This document shows, one piece after another, positions 11,201 through 21,561 of a stretch of 64,000 nucleotides of DNA. Source of the DNA: Ancistrus triradiatus (Eukaryota > Chordata > Actinopteri > Siluriformes > Loricariidae); contig JAJAGP010000343.1 of assembly GCA_025084515.1 (NCBI GenBank), positions 124,001-188,000 on the forward strand, written 5' to 3'. Position numbers and translations under genes: made by a program. Within the stretch, counting starts at the first letter, position 1; every line of letters begins with the position of its first letter. Below the pieces are notes generated by a model. That model saw only the letters and a list, made by a program, of their open reading frames with translations. It was not told where the DNA came from and made no database searches.

Positions 11201-14200
11201 AATTTTTCCTTAACTGTAACTTTGTTTCAAAGCTACCTTTCAACACCAAAACCACAGTGATCTTTGAAGCCAGTACATTAGAAAGATGCTAATGCATCTT
11301 AGAATAATGCAATTTATTTACATCATGGCCAAAAAAACAGTTTTGGCTTAAACACACGACCATAGCATTATTAAAAACAAGGCCTTCATAAAGGCTTGAG
11401 TTGTAACTACTTGTGTCGGTGACATGAAGTCTGACAATACACACCTTCCAATCAGGAGCACTTCCATGTACACTCGTTAACAAAGAAAAAATAAATCCTC
11501 AAGAAGGAGTTGTTGGACTTGAATGAAACTTTATATCTGTGCATGTAATGATGATATATGTAAGTGATTACAATATTAGAGCGAAAGGATAAGTTTATTG
11601 GGGCAACCTGTACAATTGAAAGAATGAAGAGAAACTGATCTCTCACCAAGATGTACACTACCCAAAAGTAGCCTCTTTTTATAGAGCAGCGAGGGAAGCA
11701 CTTTTATTCCCTCTTGTGACGAGAGGACATACATGTGCATGACCCAGTGTCTAATCAGAGCACATCTGTAATTATTTACATAACTGCATGCTGAGATTTG
11801 CAGACATCTGACATCTGGGTGTGCTATTTTTATTTATTGATGAGTATACATTGGAAGGCATCGTTATCCAGAGCCACAAACAGAAATGCTTTGTATAAGT
11901 AGAGAACGAAAGAGAAGAAATCGGAGAGAATGAGGATTTCAGGATCTGTCTAATTTAAAGTTTCTTCATTCTTAGGTCCATGATTTCTACTGCTACCAAT
12001 AAGTCTGTGGAAGTAATCTATCTAAATTGTCTACTTAACCATCTGTCTACTCATTTATTAATTCCTAGACATGCAGCTTTAATGAGAGCTCAGGCTGCTT
12101 CCAGCAGTAATGCAGCCGGCTCATCCATCATGGGGAGCTCCAGAAACGCTTCGACTGGAGTGGGCGGGAATGCTCGTGCTCAGCATAGCAGGCGAGTTTT
12201 ATGTTAATAATTGAAGGATTACCAGTTACTGTACTGATGAAATAACTCGTTGAAGTTCGTCAGGCCATATTGCTTAGCGTTTAGTTGAAGAATAATTTTG
12301 CCCTTTTACTGTACACAAAGAACCCCAGCATTTTCCGTGGTTCCACCTCCAGCACAGAATGTCATACCTCCGTCGGCATCTTATCAAGCTGGACTGGTAG
12401 TGTATTCATTTATTCAGAGTTAAATATTGAACACATACAATTCTGAAATGCTAGTGTATTAGAAATTGCATAAATAATGGAATGCATTTCTCTTTTCATG
12501 ACTACAGACGGAGGAGCAGGCTCTGCAGCAAGCGTTGGAGATGTCCCTAGCTGAATCTGCCCGAAACACTCAACCTGCTCTCAGGTAGCTTAGCTGATGC
12601 ACCCATGTCTATTGAAAATCTCTTGTGCTTATTTTAGTCTTTGATCTAATCTATTCAATCACAGTAACGTCATTTATAACAGTGCTTATAGAAAGTCTTC
12701 ATACCCTGTCATAATGAAATACATTTGCATCAAAAATGTAATTAACATTCACAAGATTTTGATCCATTATTTAAAATTTAAAATCTGCATGGAGGAATGG
12801 GCCAAAGTACCAGCTACAGTGTGTGCAAACCTGGTGAAGACTTACAGGAAACGTTTGACCTCTGTCATTGCCAACAAAGGTTATGTTACAAAGTATTGAG
12901 GTGAACCAAATTTATTGACCAAATACTTATTTTCCACCATAATTTACAATTAAATTCTTTAAAAATCCTACAATGTGATTTCCTGGATTTTTTTCTCATT
13001 TTGTCTCTCATAGTTGAAGTGTATCTATGATGAAAATTACAGACCTCTCTCATCTTTCTAAGTCGGAGAACTTAATCAGTGGCTGACTAAATACTTATAT
13101 AACATATTTAAGAGCTAATTTCTGACTGTAAAACTATGAATATCATGCATTTCAACCTGGCAGGTGTTAAACTATCAGTTGATTATCATCTAATTCCTGG
13201 TTGTTTGATTTTATAGTCACTTTTTTACCTCATGTTGTCCATATTGACACACTGGCTTTATGCATGGTTTAGTTAACATAATAATGGAGAGCGTGTGTCA
13301 TGTTAAGCTTGATAGAAGAGGTTGGATGTGCTTTAAAAACTCATAATATATTCAAAACTAACCATTATCCTAAGACAAAAATATGTATACCTTTGTTCAT
13401 GGCTTCATTGTGGTATAAATTATTTAGGGTTATGACAGCGGCTCCTGTCAGTGATGCAATCGACTGTACTCTGGGATAGACACTGGACAACCCCCGGACA
13501 CCCTGAAAAACATTGTTAAAACAAGAAAAAATAGTGTTTTTTAACTAGAATTTTGCTTGTGTGTGTATTAGTCCTCAGGAGCAGGAGGATCTGGCCCTGG
13601 CTCAGGCCCTCGCTGCTAGTGAGGAAGAGTACAGACGGCAGCAGCAGAGACAACAGGTATCCAGAACCCTTAGCAGACAGTAGCATGCTGTGGCTAGCAG
13701 GATCTCGATTAGGTACTTTGCCTTAGTGGCGACCTCATCTACGGGATGCATGTGGATATGGGCTGATGGTTTGATGCATACATTGTGATATTAGTAACAG
13801 AGATGGGCATGGTTACTCAAATAACGCGTGTTGGTAAAAAATGGAGAATTCAGAAGTGAACCATCCACTGTAGACTCACCTGCTGATAACAGTTTGACGA
13901 CCTGGGTTCAGTCCCTGTGGTTTGTAATGTGAAGGTCAAGTAGTGCATTTACAGGAGATCTCCAGTTGCTGGGAGTGTTCTCCTAGTGCTGGTCCCAAGC
14001 CCAAAAAACATTTTACAGGTGTGTCAGGAAAGCCAAATCTTAAATGTGAATGGTTCACTGTGGCGGCTGAAAGAGGATCATTGTAAGAGACCTGCCAAAT
14101 AATTACTCCACAAAAACTAAAAAAATGTTTCTCAATAAAAGCATGACAAGGCTGTTGGCCTGTTTTACAGTCATAAGCTTATAAAGCTTTTAATACTTAG

Positions 14201-15502
14201 CCTGTGTATTTGATATTTTAAGCGTAGTACCATTTTTATAAGCTCACCGGACCTAATAGCGTGTAATACCTCCACGAGCACGAATAACCGCTACGATTCA
14301 ATTTGGTATGGACTGTACAAGTTTCTGGATGTAAGCGACATCAGTGTTCAGCCACTCTTGCATCAAAAAATTGTGCAGTTCCCCCAGATTTCGTTGATGC
14401 CTTCCCTGGTGTCTTACTGTGGGACTACTGTTCCTGGTAGTCCTACAGATTTTTAAGAGGATGCACATCTGGGGATTTTGCGGGCCAATCCAGATGTGCG
14501 ACTACTTCTCAATGTTCATCGTGCCAATCATGAACGTCTTTTCACCCACATTAACCAGGTAACTTTGTGAGCAGATGTGAACAAAGGCCTCTTGTGTGCC
14601 ATATGTTCATGTTATGCAGTTCCCTGTGGAGTGTTCTTTCAGAAATTGGTTGTGAAGAACCCACATTGACCTCTAGAAGCAGTTCTGTGATTTTTATTAA
14701 CAAGTTGTGAAACACTGGTGGTCCCTGTCCGGCAGTTTCGTTGTTCGGCCACAAATCTGACAAGAATTTCCTGTAGACTGGTATTTTTGCCACCACTAGT
14801 AGAGCCGTATGACTGTACGCTTCGATACTACAAATTCGGCTACTTCCTTCACACTATGTCCTTTGGCATGCCCAAGTGCAGTCACTCATTTCTGACAATC
14901 ATTGACATCTGCTTTGCGACCCATTTTCCACACATCGAATGAGACAGTCACTGCACTGTACCACCTCTTCTCAGTCTATGAAGCCTGTCACACACCCCAC
15001 AGGTATTATCATTGTGCAACACTATCTGCAGGAGCCTGAAGTTAGTACCACCTTAAATGCACAAGGTGACTTATTTTTGTCAGTGGAGCTTAAGGTTATT
15101 CGGATTGTGGACATTTTTGCTGTGATGTTTCTGGCCGTGGGTCTACACCCTCATCAGTTTGAAAGTAACACTCTATTTACCACTGCATGCAATAATCAAT
15201 CATTAAACAGTCACTTCTTATTGAAAACTATACATTGTTTTTCTCATTTTAATATTTGAATACTATTAATAAAAAAATATGCATTATGATAGCAAGCATT
15301 CTTGTAATGCCCATCCCTACTTGTCACAAAATATAAGTACACCTAGTTTGCTACCTTTGTTACTTTTTTTTCTGATAGGCGCACACACATACATATATAT
15401 ATTTAATTGCAAATCATGTGATCAGAAATGGTCTAACTGTGATATTTTTTTCTTGACTTGCAGGGGAGGGATTCCAAGCAGTCCAACTGCCTTCTGTCTT
15501 AA
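8203..15502 (+). CDS. ZFAND2B: ZFAND2B (AIRAPL), AN1-type zinc finger protein, nine coding exons
   Basis: Join of 8203-8257, 8358-8452, 10272-10403, 10488-10639, 12069-12191, 12321-12396, 12508-12584, 13572-13656 and 15464-15502 gives 834 nt, 277 residues plus stop. It begins MEFPDLGEHCSEKSCKRLDF, as in the ZFAND2 family. First AN1 finger: C10, C15, C25, C28, C33, H36, H42, C44. Second: C100, C105, C115, C118, C123, H126, H132, C134. An AA-x2-R core (147-151) fits the p97/VCP-binding motif. Two ubiquitin-interacting motifs lie at about 213-229 and 239-258. The end is C274-L-L-S, a CaaX box. The UIMs and CaaX separate it from the shorter ZFAND2A. Known family role: a membrane-anchored, ER-associated adaptor between ubiquitinated proteins, p97 and the proteasome. 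All junctions keep frame. Human ZFAND2B is of similar length (about 257 residues, from memory). Confidence 0.95.
8358..8452 (+). CDS. ZFAND2B: ZFAND2B coding exon 2 (first AN1 finger)
   Basis: Acceptor AAACAG at 8352-8357, donor GTTTGT at 8453. It completes codon 19 (Asp) and encodes FLPMRCDACEEIFCKDH and the rest of finger 1 up to SSYKK. Confidence 0.93.
8453..10271 (+). other. ZFAND2B intron holding a Tc1-like relic
   Basis: Intron between coding exons 2 and 3. Besides the antisense transposase relic at 9135-9850 it shows no gene. A region of intermediate composition at 8620-9090 may also be repeat-derived, but no family was recognised. Confidence 0.6.
9135..9850 (-). pseudogene. Tc1-like transposase relic, antisense in ZFAND2B intron
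   Basis: Read on the minus strand, about 9590 down to 9400, fragments such as KHYVWRKPNIAHYPKHTI, TKKHGDVSLVMCGCF and GTGQTENG match the central DDE-domain block of salmonid/cyprinid-type Tc1 transposases (normally VWRKPNTAYHPKNTI and KHGGGSIMLWGCF). The frame is broken by stops and shifts and neither terminal repeat is clear. It is an old, inactive insertion. Confidence 0.65.
10272..10403 (+). CDS. ZFAND2B: ZFAND2B coding exon 3
   Basis: Acceptor GACAG ending 10271, donor GTATTG at 10404; 132 nt, in phase 0. It encodes the inter-finger segment DVQVPVCPLCNTPIPVKRGE with C57 and C60, then IDRDCKSDPAQRKRK, the highly conserved linker of the ZFAND2 family. Confidence 0.95.
10488..10639 (+). CDS. 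ZFAND2B: ZFAND2B coding exon 4 (second AN1 finger)
   Basis: Acceptor TTGTCAG ending 10487, donor GTAAGT at 10640. It encodes the complete second finger with NKCSKGGCKQKEM, CEQCHLNYCLKHRH and LDHDC, then the start of the VCP-binding segment. Confidence 0.95.
10911..10940. repeat. Perfect 30-bp AT palindrome
   Basis: TTTGAGATAT, ATATATATAT, ATATCTCAAA reads identically on both strands with no loop. It could form a cruciform; most likely it is an expanded TA tract within a short inverted repeat. Confidence 0.85.
11640..11850 (+). mobile_element. End fragment of Tc1-like family D
   Basis: The segment from CTCTCACCAAGATGTACACT through CCTCTTGTGACGAGAGGACA to TTGATGAGTATACATTGG is a diverged copy of 35590-35815, which follows transposase-like D sequence. 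It is a non-coding end fragment inside an intron. Confidence 0.6.
12069..12191 (+). CDS. ZFAND2B: ZFAND2B coding exon 5, followed by a GC donor
   Basis: Acceptor CCTAG ending 12068. The exon finishes Gly145 and encodes HAALMRAQAASSS and a Ser/Asn/Gly-rich linker. The donor reads CAG|GCGAGT, a GC-AG intron. The only nearby GT (12196) would add 4 nt and throw the downstream exons out of frame with either candidate acceptor, whereas GC at 12192 with the acceptor at 12320 keeps frame to the stop. Confidence 0.82.
12321..12396 (+). CDS. ZFAND2B: ZFAND2B coding exon 6
   Basis: Acceptor ACAAAG ending 12320 after a pyrimidine-rich stretch, donor GTAGTG at 12397; 76 nt. It encodes a Pro/Ser-rich linker (TPAFSVVPPPAQNVIPPSAS) between the fingers and the UIMs. 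The alternative acceptor at 12328 breaks the frame. Confidence 0.82.
12508..12584 (+). CDS. ZFAND2B: ZFAND2B coding exon 7 (UIM 1)
   Basis: Acceptor TACAG ending 12507, donor GTAGCT at 12585. It encodes TEEQALQQALEMSLAESAR, matching the UIM pattern of acidic residues, A-x3-S and hydrophobic spacing that binds ubiquitin chains. Confidence 0.93.
12780..13100 (+). mobile_element. 3' fragment of Tc1-like family A in ZFAND2B intron
   Basis: Starts inside the transposase C-terminus (CTGCATGGAGGAATGGGCCA; frame MEEWAKVPATVCANLVKTYR) and continues through the right arm to GGCTGACTAAATACTT. It is 5'-truncated and lacks most of the coding region. It closely matches 2505-2826 and 48840-49135. Confidence 0.88.
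13572..13656 (+). CDS. ZFAND2B: ZFAND2B coding exon 8 (UIM 2)
   Basis: Acceptor TATTAG ending 13571, donor GTATCC at 13657. It encodes SPQEQEDLALAQALAASEEE, the second UIM, then a Gln/Arg-rich tail (YRRQQQRQQ). Confidence 0.93.
13657..15463 (+). other. Last ZFAND2B intron
   Basis: Intron between coding exons 8 and 9. It carries the antisense Tc1-like relic at 14235-15030. The stretch 13700-14230 has no recognised gene or repeat. Confidence 0.6.
14235..15030 (-). pseudogene. Tc1-like relic, family G, antisense in last intron
   Basis: On the minus strand an N-terminal transposase segment is readable near 14796-14551: VGSSQPISERTLHRELHNMN followed by TRGLCSHLLTKLPG. This matches the second helix-turn-helix of Tc1 transposases (S-x-RT-x-x-REL ... 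PLLT). Further down only fragments remain and the catalytic region is not readable. Boundaries are estimates. Confidence 0.55.
15464..15502 (+). CDS. ZFAND2B: ZFAND2B terminal coding exon with CaaX box
   Basis: Acceptor TTGCAG ending 15463. It encodes GRDSKQSNCLLS and TAA. The last four residues, CLLS, form a CaaX prenylation signal; from memory, human ZFAND2B ends in a similar SNCSLC. Confidence 0.94.
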   Translation, partial: GRDSKQSNCLLS

Positions 15503-15554
15503 TTGCAGATCAAGCAGACCAAAAACAACCTGCCTCAACCTAAACTAACTCACA

Positions 15555-15778
<224 letters not shown>

Positions 15779-15872
15779 CCAGCATACAGACCGTAATGTT
15801 GCATACAGGGCTTTATGTACATATTTTATATAGTAATTATGTTTATCCATATTCAGTGTAGATGTTTCTGAA

Positions 15873-15878
15873 AATAAA
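15873..15878 (+). promoter_or_regulatory. ZFAND2B polyadenylation signal
   Basis: Canonical AATAAA 371 bp after the stop codon, followed by a TTTTGTTTACCAGAGTTTCTGTC GU-rich stretch. Cleavage is expected near 15890-15900. Confidence 0.7.
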
Positions 15879-16224
15879 TTATTTTAAACATTTTGTTTAC
15901 CAGAGTTTCTGTCTTTATATGAAGATATGTGAATGTACAGTACGGGCCAGTGATTGCTGGATTTTGAGGTTTAGATTTTATTTTATTTTTTTACTTTCCT
16001 AGGAATTTGGTTGAATACTATTTTAAACTGTATATAAACCATAACCAGAGTAACTACATCATATGATTCAGTATGTGTACACATGACAGTGGAATATTAC
16101 AGCAAAGTTTTTCATATAAAAACTGAGATTCGTCACATTTCAATTACAGAAGCAGGAGAGGGTTTGGGTACTGAGTTATTTCCAAATCATCAAAGGTGGT
16201 GGAGTGGGGTTGAGGTCAATGTGC

Positions 16225-16530
16225 TTACGATAATAAAATATTCAGATATGCAGTCCACGTTTCTCGTTCATGACACCACTGGCGACTGTGGCTGGCTGTC
16301 AATGACAGGACATCTAATCTGCTAAGCACCTGGAAATTGGCAAAGTTCAGTTTAATAGTATTTGTCACCTTTCTAACATGCTTTTTAAGTGACAGATTTG
16401 AATGACTGAAAATGATTCCACGGTATTTGAACTCAGAAACGATCGTAAGCTTTTCTCCTTTAACGAAAACATCAGGCTGATAAGTCTCTGTAGGTTTCTG
16501 TGGGGAGAATAGTCTGCCAACCAGCATCCT
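16225..16530 (-). pseudogene. LINE reverse-transcriptase C-terminal fragment joined to Tc1-like D fragment
   Basis: On the minus strand 16527 to about 16325 reads VFVKGEKLTIVSEFKYRGII, SHSNLSLKKHVRKV and TIKLNFANF. This is the post-RT segment of fish non-LTR retrotransposons (usually EFKYLGV-x-LDSNLSFKKHV). The same open frame runs on into SLTASHSRQWCHERETW, which corresponds to Tc1-like family D (compare 34670-34735 minus). The fused 100-residue frame is an accident of two repeats meeting. Confidence 0.6.
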
Positions 16531-16659
16531 ATGAGCACCGATGAAGGATTAGAGTATGACTAACAAACTGTGCATGGTGTTACTGCATGGTTACTATCTG
16601 TGACTTGCGTCAACAAAGTGGAGTAATATGGTAGATGTGTCTAATGATGTGAACACAAT

Positions 16660-16890
16660 GTAACTCCAGCAGCACTGCTGTGTCTGATACACTCATGCAA
16701 GCACAACACCAGTGCCACTGCAGTGCTGACAAAGATTCACCACCCAAATGGTACCTGATCTGTAGTGGTCTTCATCTTTAGACAACATAGTAAAGGGGAC
16801 AAAAAATGTACTGTATGTAAGGCAACAGATGGGCTACAGTTTGTAATTGTGGAACTACAAAGTGCATCTATATGGTAAGTGGAACTGATG
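16660..16890. repeat. Interspersed repeat fragment, unclassified
   Basis: The stretch with TGTCTGATACACTCATGCAAG, CACTGCAGTGCTGACAAAGA and CTACAAAGTGCATCTATATG looks like a widely dispersed fish repeat that I recognise by wording but cannot name with confidence. It has no coding potential. Confidence 0.35.
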
Positions 16891-16895
16891 AAATG

Positions 16896-16898
<3 letters not shown>

Positions 16899-16930
<32 letters not shown>
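16899..16930. repeat. (TA)n microsatellite
   Basis: About 30 bp of alternating TA directly after the interspersed repeat. Confidence 0.95.
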
Positions 16931-16932
<2 letters not shown>

Positions 16933-17099
16933 CGTGTGTGTATTATTATAATATTATATTATCTTTAATTTATTCTAGCATAAATCTTATATTTTATTCA
17001 TTCTCCAAATATGTTCTCTCTTTTAATTTTTACATTTAGCTGCTGTTTATTTAAACTATTACTATAAATGTCTTACTTAGTCAACTCCATTAGTTAAAT

Positions 17100-17325
17100 T
17101 TAGTTTTTACATATATCATCTAAGCTGCCCAAGGAATTTGGGTCCCTATTTGAGACTTGATCATCGCAAGGTTTCTTCCTTAGGGAGCTTTTCCTTACCA
17201 CTGCCACCCCTGTGGCTTACTCAGTTAGGGCTTTGGGCCTAGATATTTGTAGAGCTGCTTTGAGACAATGCTCTGTTGTAACGCTACATAAATTAATTTG
17301 ACTTTGACTTCAAGGTTGATTTTGA
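17100..17325 (+). mobile_element. 3' end fragment of an L2-type LINE
   Basis: Sense-strand copy of the LINE 3' end found inverted at 22696-22930 and 27546-27790. It shares GGTTTCTTCCTTAGGGAG, TTGAGACAATGCTC and an end near TTTGACTTTGACTTC that matches the (TTGAC)n tail. It is 5'-truncated and non-coding. Confidence 0.7.
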
Positions 17326-18620
17326 TGTATATTTTGATCATTATGTTGTTGTAATAATCAACTTTTCAGCTTCAGTTTTTTTCAGTGACTGCGGGAAGAT
17401 GGTCCCATGCCTAGTTTTTCTTTTAATAGAATGCATTTTCCCTCTATTCATGCATGATTTCCACTGACCCTATGCTTGTGTAATGTCTACTTTTCTTAAA
17501 TTGTTGTCCTGCTTTTTCTAAACATATCTTTGAAGTTCAATCTTTATTTCATTTAGTCACAGCACTTGCAAATTGCCACTCTTGTGTTACATACTTCAGA
17601 CTTTGTGATGAGGTCACTGCTATGGTTTTCATTTAGTGATTCTGCACAGTGGACTGTTGCAACAGGTGTTTGGCAGTTATGTAAAGCATTGTGCCATGTA
17701 TGCATAAGCTAAATATTCATCAAGTCTATTTCATTAAGACAAAGTGCATTTAAGCAACTAGCAGTAATCATTTAATTTACAATATCAGCTTTAGTTGTAA
17801 GAGATCTAATGTATCTAACATTATTAATTCTATCTATGATTGGTTCTATTTTGTTAGTCTTCCAAATCTTGCCTTGATTTGAACAGTTTCCCTTAATTTC
17901 CATTTCTTAATGGCAGTGAAAAGGTTGAAATTGCAATCAGGAAACATCTAGTAATAGCTCTCTTCTGCCTTGTAAGAATCGATTACCTTTATTTTCAGAT
18001 CCTTAGCTTTTTGGAATAGCCCAGGGCTGTTGATTGTAAACACAAGACTCTGAGAAGCTCTTACAAAAGTCATTAATCTGTGGCACTGAGTACAAATGAC
18101 TTGGAAACTCCAGCCAAATGCAGGAAAACAATGTCTCCCATCTACTTGTCTTTCAATCTTATTTGTATGGTTATACATTTAAGGCATGGTTTTGGAAGGA
18201 ACACTGACAGGAGGAGCTGCATTTGGTTGGTTACTGATTTTTAACCTGCTAACTCTCGCTAAAATCTGTAATTTTGGCAGACATCTTTGATGTTTCCTTT
18301 AATGGTTCAGATCACAAAAACTGCCCCAGGACATTATTCCTTATCTGCAAATGTTTGTACTGTAGTAGTATACTGGTAATGAGTGCTGCAGCTTGGGCAA
18401 ACATCTGTGCTAAACCTATTTTATGAACTTGCTTTTTTCCTCTTACCAGTCCACCTAACAATAATGACTGTATTGTTGGGCAGCACTAGCATGGCAGAGT
18501 ATAACATGTTGGAAAGGATACTTTTAAGTGCCACATAGAAAAACCACTGAGCTCTTCAGTACAACCAACTGAGCCGCCAGTGTTAGAAAATCTCTCATGG
18601 CAGTATGCTTTGTTGTATGT
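17326..18620. other. Intergenic DNA, nothing recognised
   Basis: No gene, RNA or named repeat was recognised. The minus-strand frame 17948-18178 (76 residues) has no known motif. Confidence 0.5.
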
Positions 18621-18623
18621 TAG

Positions 18624-18624
<1 letters not shown>

Positions 18625-18695
<71 letters not shown>
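18625..18695. repeat. (TG)n microsatellite
   Basis: About 71 bp of uninterrupted TG. The Cys-Val and His-Thr frames it gives are artefacts. Confidence 0.98.
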
Positions 18696-18698
<3 letters not shown>

Positions 18699-18699
18699 G

Positions 18700-20020
18700 G
18701 CCAAACACAGGCGCAACTGCCTCGGTTAGGGAAGGCCAGTGCTTCATCAGAACAACTTTACTGGGGCACGTGCCGCAGTAAAATGTTGCTCTACCCCACT
18801 AAAATCACAACAGGAAAAAATTCAATTTTATCTTCGATTGCTGAGCAGCACTACAGGATATGAGACACAAATTCACTACAGGAACTACATTTCCCATAAT
18901 GCCCCGGCATCTTTTCAAATGGATCAGTGGCTAACGCTTTCAGTCAGAGCCAGTTTCTTTCAGTTTTTTGCACAGAGATGTAAGAGTCAACTATGCTGCA
19001 CACAAATAAACGATAGTTTATAATCTACCAAAAGTAGATAACAGACCACTAAAGCAACGGCATTCATTAAACTAGCAAAGGCATCAATTACAGAGGGGTA
19101 AAGCTGTGCCCCTCTAAATTCTGTGTGTGCCCCAGTACGACAAGTAGTCTAGATACGGCCCTGGAGGAGGCTGGTCGGGTTGATCATCCAGGAAAAAGTG
19201 AGATGAAACATGAAAAACTATATGGTTGTAACCATTAGAGGGCAGTCTTGATCCATGTGAAAAGGTCTCTGTGAAACCATCGCTGTAGCATTGTTGTTGG
19301 GTGGAGCAGCTGTTCCTGGGTAGAACTAGTACAGTTTGAGAGCTTATCTTGGTTTAAAAGACTGCATGAAGACCTTTAGAGATTAATTGCTGGAAAGGGA
19401 ATATGGTGTTGGATTTCAAAATCCCACATAATGTGTCTTGTGATGCAGCTGTGATGCTAAATTGCATCACTTCATTCTAGAAATACATTTTCAAAACTGG
19501 TTCTTTCCTTGTCTGTGTGGGTTATACACAGTTTTGCTCCTATCTCTAAAAAATATACCAGTGCATAACATGACTCCTCAAATTAGCCCTTAGTTGTGAA
19601 TAAATAGGTTAATAATGCTATGTGATATATTGGCAGCCTCTGCCAAGTGTGTTCGTAACTTGTGCCCATTTGTAGACACCAACTGCCCTGTCAGTATGAG
19701 CAGTTACTGAAGCTAAATGAACCATGCAATAAATCCTATGATATATCTCAGTATCTGCCACTTTTCATTTTAAATATGATGAAAATATATAATTGCAGTG
19801 AATGTATAGTAATGTATTGGTAAAGGAAACTGGGGGATTAAGAGGTTTATGCGACTAAAAAACATCAAGCATTGGTGTTGGTAAAAGAGAGATTTCGCTG
19901 ATATTTATGAAAGATGTTTTGTCCTTTAAAAAAATAAAGTCTCTGGGTTACTGTGGATCTGGAAGTTTTTGTCATGACAAAATTTCATTGGGCAAGGGTA
20001 ACTACGCATTAATATTAATG
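18700..20020. other. Intergenic DNA, possible old DNA-transposon debris
   Basis: No gene is seen. Fragments near 18880-19160, with AACTACATTTCCCATAATGC and a GTGCCCCTCTAAATT stretch, look repeat-derived but were not classified. An AT-rich stretch with no features follows. Confidence 0.4.
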
Positions 20021-20024
20021 TTAA

Positions 20025-20238
20025 CTGTGCATGTCCTCCCTGTGTCCACGTGGGTTTACTCCGGATAGTCAGGCTTCCACCCACATTCCAAAGACATGTT
20101 TTTTTTAAGTGCCCTTAGTGTGTGAGTGTATGCCCTATGATGGACTAGGGTTGTTCCTGCCTTGCACCCTGTCCCGCCGGCTAGACACTGGCTTTCCTGT
20201 GACGCTGATCGGGACTAAGCAGGAATAAAAATGAATTA
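20025..20238 (+). repeat. 3' portion of a tRNA-SINE-associated fish repeat
   Basis: Shares the sequence order of the fuller copies at 58195 and 42186: ATGTCCTCCCTGTGTCCACG, GGGTTTACTCCGG, TTCCAAAGACATG, CCCTATGATGGACTAGG, and the GCCGGCTAGACACTGGC end. The tRNA-like head is absent, so this is a 5'-truncated copy. Confidence 0.6.
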
Positions 20239-20279
20239 ATGATTAAATTAATGTTACCTATTTCTTTTCTAGTGACATA

Positions 20280-20869
20280 TCAATTTGATGTCACCATAAT
20301 TCTACAACAGCAAATCAGTTCTAGCGAACTTGTTCTGTTGAAAATCAACAGTGTTCTAATAAAAAGCATGTGACCTGCACCCACTGATGTCATTTCCTCT
20401 GGAAACTTCTGCAAAAGCAGTAAGGTACAGTACGGCGTGTTTCTATTTTCATTATTTTGTATGAAATGTTGAAGATACATCTACATAGATTAATAATTTG
20501 TAAAATCTATTATTGTGATATTGCAGTAAATCTCTCATTCAAGTTTTACAAAAAGATAATATAATGAAAATCTATGTGTTTTTAGATGTGCCATGTGGTA
20601 TCTGTTTTGAGATTAGCGAATGGAGTTAAGGCACAAAATGTTGGAAAATGTCAATTCTGTTAATGGTTTTAACAGTTTAATAATAACAAAGTTGACGATG
20701 AGTCAAATGTTCCCAGTTACTTTCAAGCATTTTGCATTATTTACATTTATTATGGATTCTGGATATTAAAGTAAAGGGTACATTTGTCATATACCATTCC
20801 AGGTTCAGGAAATTGTCTAATTGTCTATTTGTCTAACTTTCTTATCGGTAGATAAAGCTGTCAGCAGTT
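20280..20869. other. Intergenic DNA, nothing recognised
   Basis: No gene or repeat was recognised. The minus-strand 66-residue frame at 20280-20480 has no motif. Confidence 0.45.
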
Positions 20870-21475
20870 GTTCAAAAATGGCTTCAAGAAAGGCACATGG
20901 AGCTTATTTTAAGCACGACATAGAAAAGGTGCTCCAGATGAAGTGTGTAGGGTTGTAACAGGTTTTAAAAGCAGACAGACTGGATAGTGAAGGAAGATAT
21001 TCCAAATGCCAAGCAATTGTATGACTGTCTAATGAATGCCCATACATCTGTACAACTGTTCTACATTGAAGAGGAAGCTATTGAAAAAGCTATACAGATG
21101 ATGCCAAAATGACTGCCAGTGGTTCCTTCAACTATGTGCCTGTATCAGATGATTACTCTCACACCAGAAAAGGTCATCTACAGAGATATCAGCTGTCTCT
21201 GCTCAGCTAAGCAGATTCACACACAACACACAAAGTTTTGAATTTGATGTTGAACCCATCCTTTCTGCCACCACCGAATCTGATGTCTAGCCCACCCTTT
21301 CTGACACCACTGACAACAAGTGCAGGCAACAGATGAAATCAACTGGGAAAGCAAAAACATCACTGGACAGTGGTGTGTCATCAAATATGAAGATGACATT
21401 TATCCTGGGACCATTGGTGAGACTCCCATACTGGCAGATTTGGCTCTTGTGGTCCCAGAGGGCGAGGCTGGTAGG
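20870..21475 (+). pseudogene. Broken copy of a multi-copy, uncharacterised fish protein family
   Basis: Three blocks read in order in shifting frames: GAPDEV near 20930; EDIPNAKQLYDCLMNAHTSV and QLFYIEEEAIEKAIQMM near 20990-21110; TMCLYQMITLTPEKVIYRDI with SCLCS near 21133-21207; then GQWCVIKYEDDIYPGTI near 21370-21415. I recall this order (an HGKGAPDGVGG-type motif, a YRDISC-x-C segment, a W-x-V-x-Y-x-G-x-x-YPG segment) from predicted fish proteins of unknown function, some probably transposon-derived. Frameshifts and stops show that this copy is dead. Function is unknown; family recognition is from memory and needs a search. Confidence 0.4.
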
Positions 21476-21532
21476 CCAAACCAGCTGCCTCATGACAGTT
21501 ATGTCTGTAGAAAGAAAACATTGCTTTCTTGC

Positions 21533-21561
21533 ATCTCATCTCATCTCATCTCATCTCATCA
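21533..21561. repeat. Short (CATCT)n repeat
   Basis: About five copies of CATCT lie between the pseudogene relic and the following Tc1-like element. Confidence 0.9.

Larger units (their letters stand above)
10640..12068 (+). other. ZFAND2B intron with transposon end fragments
   Basis: Intron between coding exons 4 and 5. It holds a 30-bp perfect palindrome (10911-10940) and an end fragment of the Tc1-like family D (about 11640-11850). No gene is seen in either orientation; the short open frames at 11289-11658 minus are not recognisable. Confidence 0.55.

Noticed and set aside
12192..12195. GT at 12196 as the splice donor of coding exon 5
   Set aside because: With either downstream acceptor it breaks the frame before the UIM exons; the site GAGTTTTA is also a poor donor.
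18486..18863. His-Thr and Cys-Val repeat proteins
   Set aside because: They are translations of the 71-bp TG microsatellite.
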